Source of the DNA: CAZLRH01 sp964562015 | Lineage (GTDB): Bacteria; Verrucomicrobiota; Verrucomicrobiia; Opitutales; JABDGR01 | Length of the DNA: 19,068 bases | Direction of reading: 5' to 3' | Assembly: GCA_964562015.1 (NCBI GenBank) | Contig: CAZLRH010000042.1 | Span: 1 to 19,068, forward strand | Shown here: positions 6,794-13,062 of the stretch, piece after piece | Position numbering within the stretch: the first letter of the stretch is position 1 | How the letters are laid out: every line of letters begins with the position of its first letter | The notes under the pieces: model-generated | What the model saw: only the letters and a program-made list of their open reading frames with translations | The model's database searches: none | Told to the model about the DNA's origin: nothing | Position numbers and translations under genes: made by a program

Positions 6794-7818
6794 GCCTCCT
6801 CGAATCCGTTTTGGCCGCCGACGTCCTGCCCGATGCCGCCCTGCGCTTCGGCATTCGCCACCTGCTCGGCAAAACCCTGCGGGAGAAAGACCGGCCGACG
6901 CCGGAACTCCGCCGCGCCGCGGTGCTGGCCCACGCGGACGGCTTGCGGCGCAGTCCCATCGCCATCCAGACCCAGGCCGCGAACGCGCAGCACTATGAAG
7001 TGACGGCCGGCTTCTACCAGCGCGTGTTGGGACCGCGCTTAAAATACAGCGGTGGATGGTGGAACAGCGCGGCCGACACGCTCGCGCAAAGCGAGGACAA
7101 CATGCTCGCGCTGACTTGCGCGCGGGCGGAAATCGCCGACGGCCAGAATATTCTCGAGCTCGGTTGCGGCTGGGGCTCGCTTTCGCTCTGGCTGGCTGCG
7201 CATTACCCCGGCGCCCGCATCACCGCGGTGTCGAATTCCCGCTCGCAAAAGGCGTTCATCGAGGCCGCCGCCGCGCACGCGGGGCTAAAAAATCTCGCCG
7301 TACTCACTTGCGACATGAATGTTTTTGAAATGGATGCACGGTTTGACCGGGTAGTGAGTGTCGAGATGTTTGAGCACATGAAGAATTACCAGCTTCTGAT
7401 GCGGAAAATTGCGGGCTGGCTGGCGCCGGGCGGAAAACTTTTTGTCCACCTTTTCACCCATCGCGATTGCGCCTACCATTTCGAGGATCGAGGACCGGAT
7501 GACTGGATGGCGCGCCATTTTTTCTCCGGCGGGCAAATGCCCAGCGCCGATTTGCTCTCGCACTTTCAGGACGATTTGACGCTCGCCCAGCAATGGACCG
7601 TGGACGGCCTGCATTACCAAAAGACGGCGGAAGCGTGGCTCCAAAATATGGACGCGCACCGCGCGGAAATCCTGCCGAGCTTGGCGCAAACGTACGGGCC
7701 CGGCCAGGCCCGGCGCTGGTGGGCCTACTGGCGGATTTTCTTTATGTCCTGCGCCGAACTTTTCGGCTACCGCCAGGGGCGGGAATGGTTCGTCTCCCAT
7801 TACCTATTTCACAAGTAG
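6790..7818 (+). CDS. second CFA-family SAM-dependent methyltransferase
   Basis: This 342-residue protein is shorter than the first methyltransferase and belongs to the branch often annotated as CFA synthase or coclaurine N-methyltransferase-like. Visible elements are NAQHYEVTAGFYQRVLGPRLKYSGGWW (65-91), SAM motif I ILELGCGWGSLS (121-132), VSNSRSQKAFI (147-157), VSVEMFEHMKNY (189-200) and the long aromatic C-terminal part (HRDCAYHFEDRGPDDWMARHFF). The bicarbonate-site Cys of true CFA synthases is replaced (YSGGW), so cyclopropane formation is doubtful and methyl transfer to a different lipid or intermediate is likely. Start is GTG at 6790, overlapping the DUF1295 stop as GTGA; an upstream extension would only be the shadow of DUF1295. 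It is the last gene of the operon and converges with the anti-sigma gene. Confidence 0.9.
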   Translation: MSLLESVLAADVLPDAALRFGIRHLLGKTLREKDRPTPELRRAAVLAHADGLRRSPIAIQTQAANAQHYEVTAGFYQRVLGPRLKYSGGWWNSAADTLAQSEDNMLALTCARAEIADGQNILELGCGWGSLSLWLAAHYPGARITAVSNSRSQKAFIEAAAAHAGLKNLAVLTCDMNVFEMDARFDRVVSVEMFEHMKNYQLLMRKIAGWLAPGGKLFVHLFTHRDCAYHFEDRGPDDWMARHFFSGGQMPSADLLSHFQDDLTLAQQWTVDGLHYQKTAEAWLQNMDAHRAEILPSLAQTYGPGQARRWWAYWRIFFMSCAELFGYRQGREWFVSHYLFHK

Positions 7819-7841
7819 CTCAACGCACTTCGCGTTGCGCT
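7817..7841. terminator. hairpin between convergent lipid operon and anti-sigma gene
   Basis: AGC-T-CAACGC (7817-7826) pairs with GCGTTG-C-GCT (7832-7841) around an ACTTC loop: nine pairs with one mismatch. It begins in the stop codon of the second methyltransferase and lies inside the 40-nt gap to the anti-sigma stop. No T-run follows on either strand, so intrinsic termination is only suggested by position. Confidence 0.35.
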
Positions 7842-7858
7842 GGCGAAACCGGCCCGCT

Positions 7859-8686
7859 TTATTTCCCCACAAACACAATGGGGCCTTCGGCTTTGGGCAC
7901 GCCGCCGGTTTTTTCCACGCTGATGGCAAAGGCCGTCGCGGAAGTCACCGGCTGGTCCGGCTTGAAGGCATCGAGAGTGCCCGTTTCGTCGGCGATGGGC
8001 AGCACGCCCGCGTTCACGGGATTCTGGTAGCGCGGATCGATGATCCATAACTGGTAATCCTTCCCCGCGCCGGGCTTGGGCAGATTCACCATCTTGATGA
8101 CGCCCTGCTGCTTCTGGTCGTCCCACACCACCACGACTCCCGCTTTCTGGTAGGTGTCGATTTGGGCGCTCAAGGTCGTAATCTTCATCAGCGCGAGCGA
8201 GCCCTGCTTTTGCAATTCGGCAATCTGCTGCAACTGGCCGTCGGTCGTCACCTTGAGCGCGGCGAGCTGCCTGCTCAGTTCGTCGCGCTGTTGGGCGAGA
8301 TTTTCCGCCGCCGACTTTTCTTGCGCCAGTTCGGTGTTTGCCTGCTGGTTCTCTTGGAAAGTGTAGAGGAACGCCAGGGCCAGGCAGGCCGCCAGCGCGC
8401 CCAGGGCCGGAGTCAGCCAGCCCCAGCGCACGACTTTGGTCGCGGTGTCGGCGGACGCGCCCGTTTTTCCCTGCGCCAGCGTCAAGATTTTTGCACGCAA
8501 CTGTGCCGACGGTTGCACTTTCGGCACAGTCAGCGCCAAGGCCGCCGTGCTGTCGCGCAAGTCGTCCACCAACTGCGTCAATGCTGCGTCGGCCCGCATT
8601 TCCTGTTCAAAGCCGCGGGCTTGCGCAGGGGAAAGTTCTCCGAGCACATAGGCGAGGGCAAGGTCCTGTTTGGGTTCGTCGATCAT
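7859..8686 (-). CDS. rskA: RskA-type membrane anti-sigma factor
   Basis: The 275-residue protein has the architecture of regulators of SigK. An N-terminal cytosolic anti-sigma domain (1-85; DLALAYVLGELSPAQARGFEQEM) has no HxxxCxxC zinc motif, so it is not a ZAS-type factor such as ChrR. It is followed by one transmembrane helix (about 90-109), a Gln/Glu/Ala-rich coiled coil (about 111-168) and the extracytoplasmic RskA C-terminal domain (QLWIIDP...NAGVL...FAISVEKTGG...GPIVFVGK). It would hold the adjacent sigma factor at the membrane and release it after regulated proteolysis on an envelope or redox signal. Its ATG (8684-8686) overlaps the sigma stop as ATGA, and a strong AAAGGAGG site precedes it. 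The gene symbol is by family resemblance. The extended coiled coil looks longer than in mycobacterial RskA as I recall it. Confidence 0.92.
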   Translation of the reverse strand: MIDEPKQDLALAYVLGELSPAQARGFEQEMRADAALTQLVDDLRDSTAALALTVPKVQPSAQLRAKILTLAQGKTGASADTATKVVRWGWLTPALGALAACLALAFLYTFQENQQANTELAQEKSAAENLAQQRDELSRQLAALKVTTDGQLQQIAELQKQGSLALMKITTLSAQIDTYQKAGVVVVWDDQKQQGVIKMVNLPKPGAGKDYQLWIIDPRYQNPVNAGVLPIADETGTLDAFKPDQPVTSATAFAISVEKTGGVPKAEGPIVFVGK

Positions 8687-9255
8687 GCGCCCTCCTTTAC
8701 GAATTCTCGCAAACGCAGCAGGCCGCGGCGAATGCGCGCCTTCACGGTGCCGAGGGGTTGTTTTAATTGGGCCGCGATTTCCTCATGCGTCAGCTCGGTA
8801 AAAAAGGCCAGGCCGATGGCCTGCTTCTGGTCTTCAGGAATCAGTGCCAGCGCGGCGCGCACGCGCGCGTGCAGTTCGTGTTGGAGGGGGGTCGACGCCG
8901 AGGTGTCGTCCACCGAGGCAAAGAAATTCAGGTCGATCGCCTTGTCCGTGGTGCGCTGCAAACGCTGGCGGACGCGCAGGCGGTCGATGGCCTTGTGGCG
9001 CAAAATCATCACCGCCCAGGTGAAGGCGCTGCTGCGGGTCGCGTCGTAAGTGGCGGCCTTGCGCCAGATATGGCTGAACGTCTCCTGCAGGACATCCTCC
9101 GCCTCGGCCGCATCGTTCACCATGCGCAACGCCATCGAGTAAAGCCCGGTCGAAAAACGGTCATAGAGCTCGGCGAAGGCCGGCTCCTCTCCCTGGGCGA
9201 CCCGCGTCAAAAGCTGGGCCTCCAGCAATCGGTCTGGCTCGCTTTTGGGATTCAT
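8683..9255 (-). CDS. sigK: ECF sigma factor, SigK-like (sigma-70 family)
   Basis: The 190-residue product from ATG 9255 contains sigma region 2 (FAELYDRFSTGLYSMALRMV...AEAEDVLQETFSHIWRKA, about 27-67) and region 4 with its helix-turn-helix (LTHEEIAAQLKQPLGTVKARIRRGLLRLR, 155-183). It directs RNA polymerase to a small stress regulon. The partner anti-sigma overlaps it by ATGA. A GTG at 9363 could extend the protein by 36 residues; that extension has no sigma resemblance, but the GTG lies at the predicted transcript start. A candidate autoregulatory promoter at 9372-9400 matches the one before the desaturase operon, so this factor likely controls itself and the lipid genes. The SigK subgroup is inferred from the RskA partner and gene neighbourhood. 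Confidence 0.93.
   Translation of the reverse strand: MNPKSEPDRLLEAQLLTRVAQGEEPAFAELYDRFSTGLYSMALRMVNDAAEAEDVLQETFSHIWRKAATYDATRSSAFTWAVMILRHKAIDRLRVRQRLQRTTDKAIDLNFFASVDDTSASTPLQHELHARVRAALALIPEDQKQAIGLAFFTELTHEEIAAQLKQPLGTVKARIRRGLLRLREFVKEGA
8691..8698 (-). promoter_or_regulatory. strong ribosome binding site for the anti-sigma gene
   Basis: On the minus strand AAAGGAGG ends 4 nt before the anti-sigma ATG, inside the sigma coding sequence. It is the only near-perfect Shine-Dalgarno I see in the window, which suggests the anti-sigma is translated at least as efficiently as the sigma factor. Confidence 0.7.
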
Positions 9256-9371
9256 GTCGCCGAGGGCAGGCACGCGGACGGTCGGCTGGCGGTCCCACCA
9301 AGTCGCGCGCGTTCGAACGCTTACGATAGGGCAAGCAAACTCGGTCAGGCAAGCGTCGAACACACTAGATA

Positions 9372-9400
9372 AGACGCCGGATTTCGCGTTTGGGATGCAG
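9372..9400 (-). promoter_or_regulatory. candidate autoregulatory ECF promoter of the sigma/anti-sigma operon
   Basis: Read on the minus strand, CTGCATCC (9400-9393) is followed after 16 nt by CGTCT (9376-9372). The CGTC-type -10 is common for ECF sigma factors. The 8-mer, spacing, the GG before CG, the T closing the -10, the following AT dinucleotide and a TCTAG near the start point are shared with the site at 1021-1049. Predicted transcription starts at about 9366-9363. Confidence 0.6.
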
Positions 9401-9491
9401 GCAAACCGTCCCGGAAAGGTGAGTGGCGGCGTTTAGATAAACGCAAGCGAAGTTGCTCACTAGAAACAATGCTTTGGCACAATCCAACTCT

Positions 9492-9518
9492 GAGGGCCGT
9501 CGCAAGCGACGCCCCTAC
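9492..9518 (-). repeat. REP-like palindrome, copy 1
   Basis: AGGGCCGTCGC (9493-9503) is complementary to GCGACGCCCCT (9506-9516) except for one mismatch, with a 2-nt AA centre. Read on the minus strand this 27-nt element matches copy 2 (9559-9585) at 25 of 27 positions. Small inverted pairs of GC-rich palindromes in intergenic DNA are typical of REP/BIME elements. Confidence 0.7.
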
Positions 9519-9558
9519 GCCGCGCCCAATTTACCATGTCACGTCGCTAAGGCCGTGA

Positions 9559-9585
9559 GTAGGGCCGTCGGTTGCGACGGCCCTC
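9559..9585 (+). repeat. REP-like palindrome, copy 2
   Basis: AGGGCCGTCG (9561-9570) pairs perfectly with CGACGGCCCT (9575-9584) across a GTTG loop. It lies in opposite orientation to copy 1. On the plus strand CTGTCTTTTCT follows, so it could also act as a terminator for plus-strand transcripts, although no plus-strand gene lies just upstream. Confidence 0.72.
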
Positions 9586-9630
9586 TGTCTTTTCTACAAC
9601 GCAAACAAAGTCCAGTCCTCTACGACGTAC

Positions 9631-11202
9631 TCAGGCGAGCTTGAGTTCGCGCAAGGTGGCACCGACGGCACTCAAGTTCTCCGGCCGCATGGCCGCGTGG
9701 CTGGTCGAGAGGACCATGCCGGTGCCGCCCGCCTGAAAGATGGCGTGCACGGCGTCCCGCACGCTCTCCGGCGTGCTGTTCTTGAGTGCGACATCGATGC
9801 CGAGCCCCGGACAAATCTGCGTCTTCGAGCCGGCCACGCCTTCCACGGCCCGTTTCGTTTCGCGGTAAACATAATCGCCCGAGAAGCCGGGGTACGTGCC
9901 GCGTGGCGTGCCGTTGATGGGCAGGCTGTTAAGCTGCGCCTCGTAAGTGGGATTATTCGGCCCGATGATTTCGTCATAGGACTTTTCCTTAAAATCCATG
10001 ATACTATATTCCAGATCGAGCAACTGCGCATGGTTCAGATCGCCAAAGACGTTCTGCCCGATGCTGTTGACGAACGAGGTCATGCGCTCGGCGGCGGGAT
10101 TGTCATACAGGGCGGGTTTGAGGAAATCGGCGTACTCCGTGTATGCTGCGTAGTCCTGCTCCGCGCGATAGAACGGGCTGAACGAGATGTTATGCCAGAT
10201 ATGAAAACCCACCTGCACGTCTGGCCGGAGGGCTTTGGCCTTGGTGTAAAATTCGCGCTGCATTTCACGCATGCTCGCGGCCCAGAAATTTTCCCAGGCC
10301 AGCAGTTCGGGATGGCGCAGGAGAATGCGCCAGAATTCCACAAAGTAGCCGTCGCGCGGACGCTGCCCGGCGCGGCCCGCGCGCACATAAGGTTCCAGCG
10401 CGAGAAAGCCTTGTTTCACGCGCTCGATATCGAGGCCCTGGCTGGCGGCTTTGGTTGCGCAGTATTCACAGAAACACGACGTGCGGCCAGGGTCGCTTTT
10501 CGAACCATGGTGCCATGCGCCCAGCGCGTTGCCCAGCGGTCCCTGGCGTTCGCTGCCGCGTTGCAGGCCGTCGACGTTGTACGAGCGAATATAATCTTCC
10601 ACCGCGCCGGCGATGAGGTGGCGGAAATACGGATTGTTCAAGCACGGGCCGCCGGGATGCCCCGCCGTGCGGCGGCCATAAAGATCGATTTCGTAGAGTT
10701 GATCCATCCCGGCGATATTGAGCGGCGCGCGGTTGTCCTCCTCCATCCAGGGATAAATTTTGATGCCGCGCTTTTTCGTCTCCGCCGTGATTTTCTCCAT
10801 CGTATCCGGCAGGTTCGCGTCGCCCGGCGAGAGCGCCTGCGGCTTCATGTACACATCCTGGTAAAACTCCGGGTGCGCGGTGGCGAAATGGCCCGCCGAA
10901 TTCGTCGCCCGGTCGAGTCCGGCCCATGACGGCTCGTAAAGGGCGCAATGCAGGAAGAGCGTGTTGACGTTGGCGCGCGCCTGCACGTCGTCAAAAAAAC
11001 GCGCAATGCCGTATTGCAGCAGGTACGACGACTCGGCCTGAAATCCAATCATGGGTTTCACCGTCGTCGCAGGCGCTGCGGGCGCTTCGGCCGCGCTCGC
11101 GGTCAAACTGAGGCCGGTCGAGACCGCGCCCGCGGCCAGGGCCGCCGTGCGGACAAATTCCCGGCGTGAAATTACAGGCAAGGCAGGCTCGGAAGCTTTC
11201 AT
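9631..11202 (-). CDS. Tat-exported putative TIM-barrel glycoside hydrolase-like protein, function unknown
   Basis: The 523-residue protein starts with a twin-arginine signal (SRREFVRTAALAAGA, 12-26; likely cleavage near residue 38-41 at ASAAEA). The mature part has repeated strand-helix blocks suggestive of a (beta/alpha)8 barrel: FQAES, NTLFLHCAL, RGIKIYPWMEED (145-156), YNVDGLQRGSERQG (208-221), PDVQVGFHIWHN and DFLKPALYDN. A CFCEYC cluster at 243-248 is also found in hypothetical glycosyl-hydrolase-like proteins I recall from Verrucomicrobia and Planctomycetes. Acidic residues in EED and GSER are possible catalytic candidates, but I cannot assign a family, substrate or reaction. It follows the SDR gene by 82 nt on the same strand and may be co-transcribed with it. 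Folded export by Tat suggests a bound cofactor or metal. Confidence 0.8.
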   Translation of the reverse strand: MKASEPALPVISRREFVRTAALAAGAVSTGLSLTASAAEAPAAPATTVKPMIGFQAESSYLLQYGIARFFDDVQARANVNTLFLHCALYEPSWAGLDRATNSAGHFATAHPEFYQDVYMKPQALSPGDANLPDTMEKITAETKKRGIKIYPWMEEDNRAPLNIAGMDQLYEIDLYGRRTAGHPGGPCLNNPYFRHLIAGAVEDYIRSYNVDGLQRGSERQGPLGNALGAWHHGSKSDPGRTSCFCEYCATKAASQGLDIERVKQGFLALEPYVRAGRAGQRPRDGYFVEFWRILLRHPELLAWENFWAASMREMQREFYTKAKALRPDVQVGFHIWHNISFSPFYRAEQDYAAYTEYADFLKPALYDNPAAERMTSFVNSIGQNVFGDLNHAQLLDLEYSIMDFKEKSYDEIIGPNNPTYEAQLNSLPINGTPRGTYPGFSGDYVYRETKRAVEGVAGSKTQICPGLGIDVALKNSTPESVRDAVHAIFQAGGTGMVLSTSHAAMRPENLSAVGATLRELKLA

Positions 11203-11284
11203 GATAAGTGCTCGTGGATTGACAAGGGTGGGGTGGTGGCGGGGCCGGACGGTGGCTGGGCCGTGGCCGAAAAAAATGGGGGAA

Positions 11285-12046
11285 TTACGGCCGCATCAAG
11301 ACCGCGCCGTTCATGTCGATGACACATCCGGTCATCGTCGCGGGCGCATCGAGCGCGAGCCACGCGGCGGTGGCGGCCACTTCCTCGGCGGTGTTCACGC
11401 GGCCCAGTGGAATTTTTTTACGCACCTCATCGTGCCGCGGGCCGTGGATGTGCGGCGCCGCCATGTCGGTGTCGACCCAGCTCGGCGCGATAGTGAAGAC
11501 CAGCACTTGCGCCGGCCCATAGGCCGCCGCGAAGGAATGGCCCATCGAGTTGAGGGCCGCCTTGGAAGCGCTGTAGGCGGACGTCGTCACCTGCCCGCCA
11601 AACGCGCCGCGCGAGGAAATGTTGATGACCCGCCCGTCCCCGCGCGCGGCCATCTGCCGTGCGGCGAGAAACGTCAAATGCGCGGGCGCAAAAAGATTCA
11701 GCGCCAGGGTCCGCTGCCAGGCGTCTTGCCACTGGGCGTAATCCACTTCGGCAATCGGATGCATTTCAAAAATGCCCGCGTTGTTCACCAGCACGTCGAG
11801 GCGGCCATATTGGGCCATCACGGCCTCATACAACGACGCCGGGGCTTCGGTCTCGCCGAGATCGGCGGCGAAGAGCGCATGGCCCTCGCCGGCCAGCGAG
11901 CGCAAGGTTTCCTCGGCCGCCGCGCGATTACCGCGATAATGCAGGGCCACACGCATTCCGCGCGCCGCGAGTTTTTGGGCGATGCAGCGGCCAATGCCGC
12001 GCGAGGCTCCCGTGACCAACGCTACCGGGGTGGGGTTGGGGCTCAT
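11285..12046 (-). CDS. short-chain dehydrogenase/reductase (FabG-like, probably NADP-dependent)
   Basis: The 253-residue classical SDR carries TGASRGIG (12-19) for cofactor binding, NNAG (88-91), N117, S145, Y158 and K162, so the catalytic tetrad is complete with normal Ser-Tyr spacing. After beta-2 it has HYRGN rather than an acidic residue, favouring NADP(H). An unusual feature is APSWVDTDM where most members have the PG turn (usually NPG). The substrate cannot be read from sequence; FabG-like acyl reductase and sugar or alcohol dehydrogenase are both possible. AAAGG lies about 10 nt before the ATG. It is divergent from the second SDR and upstream of the Tat-exported protein, suggesting a carbohydrate-related context. 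Confidence 0.9.
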   Translation of the reverse strand: MSPNPTPVALVTGASRGIGRCIAQKLAARGMRVALHYRGNRAAAEETLRSLAGEGHALFAADLGETEAPASLYEAVMAQYGRLDVLVNNAGIFEMHPIAEVDYAQWQDAWQRTLALNLFAPAHLTFLAARQMAARGDGRVINISSRGAFGGQVTTSAYSASKAALNSMGHSFAAAYGPAQVLVFTIAPSWVDTDMAAPHIHGPRHDEVRKKIPLGRVNTAEEVAATAAWLALDAPATMTGCVIDMNGAVLMRP

Positions 12047-12220
12047 GCCAAAACCTTTGTCTTCACCGCGCGTTATGGCAAGTGGATAGCGTCATTGCTT
12101 TTCGTGGGAGTCGTCACGAGTCCGGAAATTTCTAAAATATTATTTTGACGGCTGACGCATTTTTTCAAGGTTGCGACCGCGGGGTTGAGAACGTTAATCC
12201 TTCGGTCTCCGCGATTCCCC
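12047..12220. promoter_or_regulatory. divergent promoter region between the two SDR genes, with AT-rich palindrome
   Basis: This 174-nt region should hold promoters for both SDR genes. It contains an AT-rich island in otherwise GC-rich DNA, with the perfect palindrome AAAATA-T-TATTTT at 12134-12146 and -10-like hexamers TAAAAT (12133) and TATTAT (12138) on the plus strand. I see no convincing -35 partner. The palindrome could be an operator for a shared regulator. Confidence 0.35.
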
Positions 12221-12976
12221 ATGTTCTCCCTGCAAAGCAAAACTACGCTGGTCACCGGCGCGGGCTCCGGCATCGGCGCCAGCATCGCCGCGGTTTTTGC
12301 CCGCGCGGGCGCGAAAGTCTGCGTGGTGGACTGCGACGCCGCGGCGGGCGAGCGCACTGTCGCCACCATTTGCGCCGCGGGCGGTATCGCCGAATTTGCC
12401 TTGCTCGACATCAGTGGAGAAAGGGACGCGCTCGCTTTAGCAGCGCGGCTGCCGGTGCTGGATGTTTTGGTCAACAACGCGGGCATCGGCCACGTGGGAA
12501 ATTTACTGGCCACGGCCGCCGCCGACCTCGACCGCTTGCACGCCGTGAACGTCCGCGGCGCGTTCAATCTTTGCAAAGCTTTCGTGCCCGCCATGCTTGC
12601 GCAAAAAAAGGGCAGCGTCATCAACCTGGCGTCGGTGGCCGGCATGGTGGCCGTGCGCGACCGGCTTGCGTACACTGTCACCAAACACGCTATTGTCGGG
12701 CTCACCCGCGCGCTCGCACTCGACCACTCGCACACCGGCGTGCGTTTCAACGCCATATGTCCGGGCCGCGTCGAAACTCCGTTTGTGCAGGCGCGCATCG
12801 CCGAATATCCCGACCCGGCCCAAGCGTTCCGCGACATGTCGTCCACGCAGTTGACTGGCCGCATGGTCCAACCGGAGGAAGTCGCCGCCGCCGCCTTATA
12901 CCTCGCCAGCGACGAAGCGGCGATGGTCACCGGCTCCTGCCAGATGATTGATGGGGGCTGGACCGCGGGGAAGTAA
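12221..12976 (+). CDS. short-chain dehydrogenase, NAD-type, resembling 2-keto-3-deoxy-L-fuconate dehydrogenases
   Basis: The 251-residue classical SDR has TGAGSGIG (12-19), acidic D37 after beta-2 (VVDCDA) favouring NAD, NNAG (85-88), N110 and the textbook S138, Y151 and K155. The C-terminal half (RFNAICPGRVETPFVQARI, then LTGRMVQPEEVAAAALYLASDE, then MIDGGW) resembles sugar-acid dehydrogenases such as 2-keto-3-deoxy-L-fuconate dehydrogenase, as I remember that family. A fucose-catabolic role would suit the fucosidase at the left end of the window, but they are 11 kb apart and separated by unrelated genes. A TTG at 12185 would extend the frame by 12 codons; the ATG at 12221 starts directly before the Rossmann fold and is preferred. 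It is convergent with the kinase operon. Confidence 0.9.
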   Translation: MFSLQSKTTLVTGAGSGIGASIAAVFARAGAKVCVVDCDAAAGERTVATICAAGGIAEFALLDISGERDALALAARLPVLDVLVNNAGIGHVGNLLATAAADLDRLHAVNVRGAFNLCKAFVPAMLAQKKGSVINLASVAGMVAVRDRLAYTVTKHAIVGLTRALALDHSHTGVRFNAICPGRVETPFVQARIAEYPDPAQAFRDMSSTQLTGRMVQPEEVAAAALYLASDEAAMVTGSCQMIDGGWTAGK

Positions 12977-13062
12977 GCGCGGGCTTCGCGGAGTTGAGCG
13001 CGGCCTTGTCCCGCACGGTCGCATGAAGCGCGGCGGCACGCCCGCGGGCGAAGATTCAAAAT

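Larger units (their letters stand above)
9401..9630. other. intergenic region between the sigma operon and the Tat-exported protein gene
   Basis: No credible coding sequence is present. The region holds two inverted REP-like palindromes (9492-9518 and 9559-9585) separated by 40 nt, and otherwise nothing I can identify. Confidence 0.6.

Noticed and set aside
8162..9049. Long plus-strand frame opposite the sigma and anti-sigma genes
   Set aside because: It covers parts of two well-recognised minus-strand genes and encodes Arg/Gly-rich sequence without any domain.
9255..9363. 36-residue N-terminal extension of the sigma factor from GTG 9363
   Set aside because: The extension has no similarity to ECF sigma N-termini; ATG 9255 gives a normal length. 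Kept only as an alternative because of its position at the predicted transcript start.
9559..9590. Copy 2 palindrome plus T-rich tail as a plus-strand terminator
   Set aside because: No plus-strand gene ends upstream of it; the inverted pair with copy 1 is better explained as a REP-like element.
9697..10929. 410-codon plus-strand frame opposite the Tat-exported protein
   Set aside because: The minus strand has a clean Tat signal and barrel-like pattern over the full length; the plus frame shows no recognisable domain.
11219..11224. TTGACA hexamer on the plus strand
   Set aside because: No -10 element follows at 16-18 nt and no plus-strand gene starts nearby.
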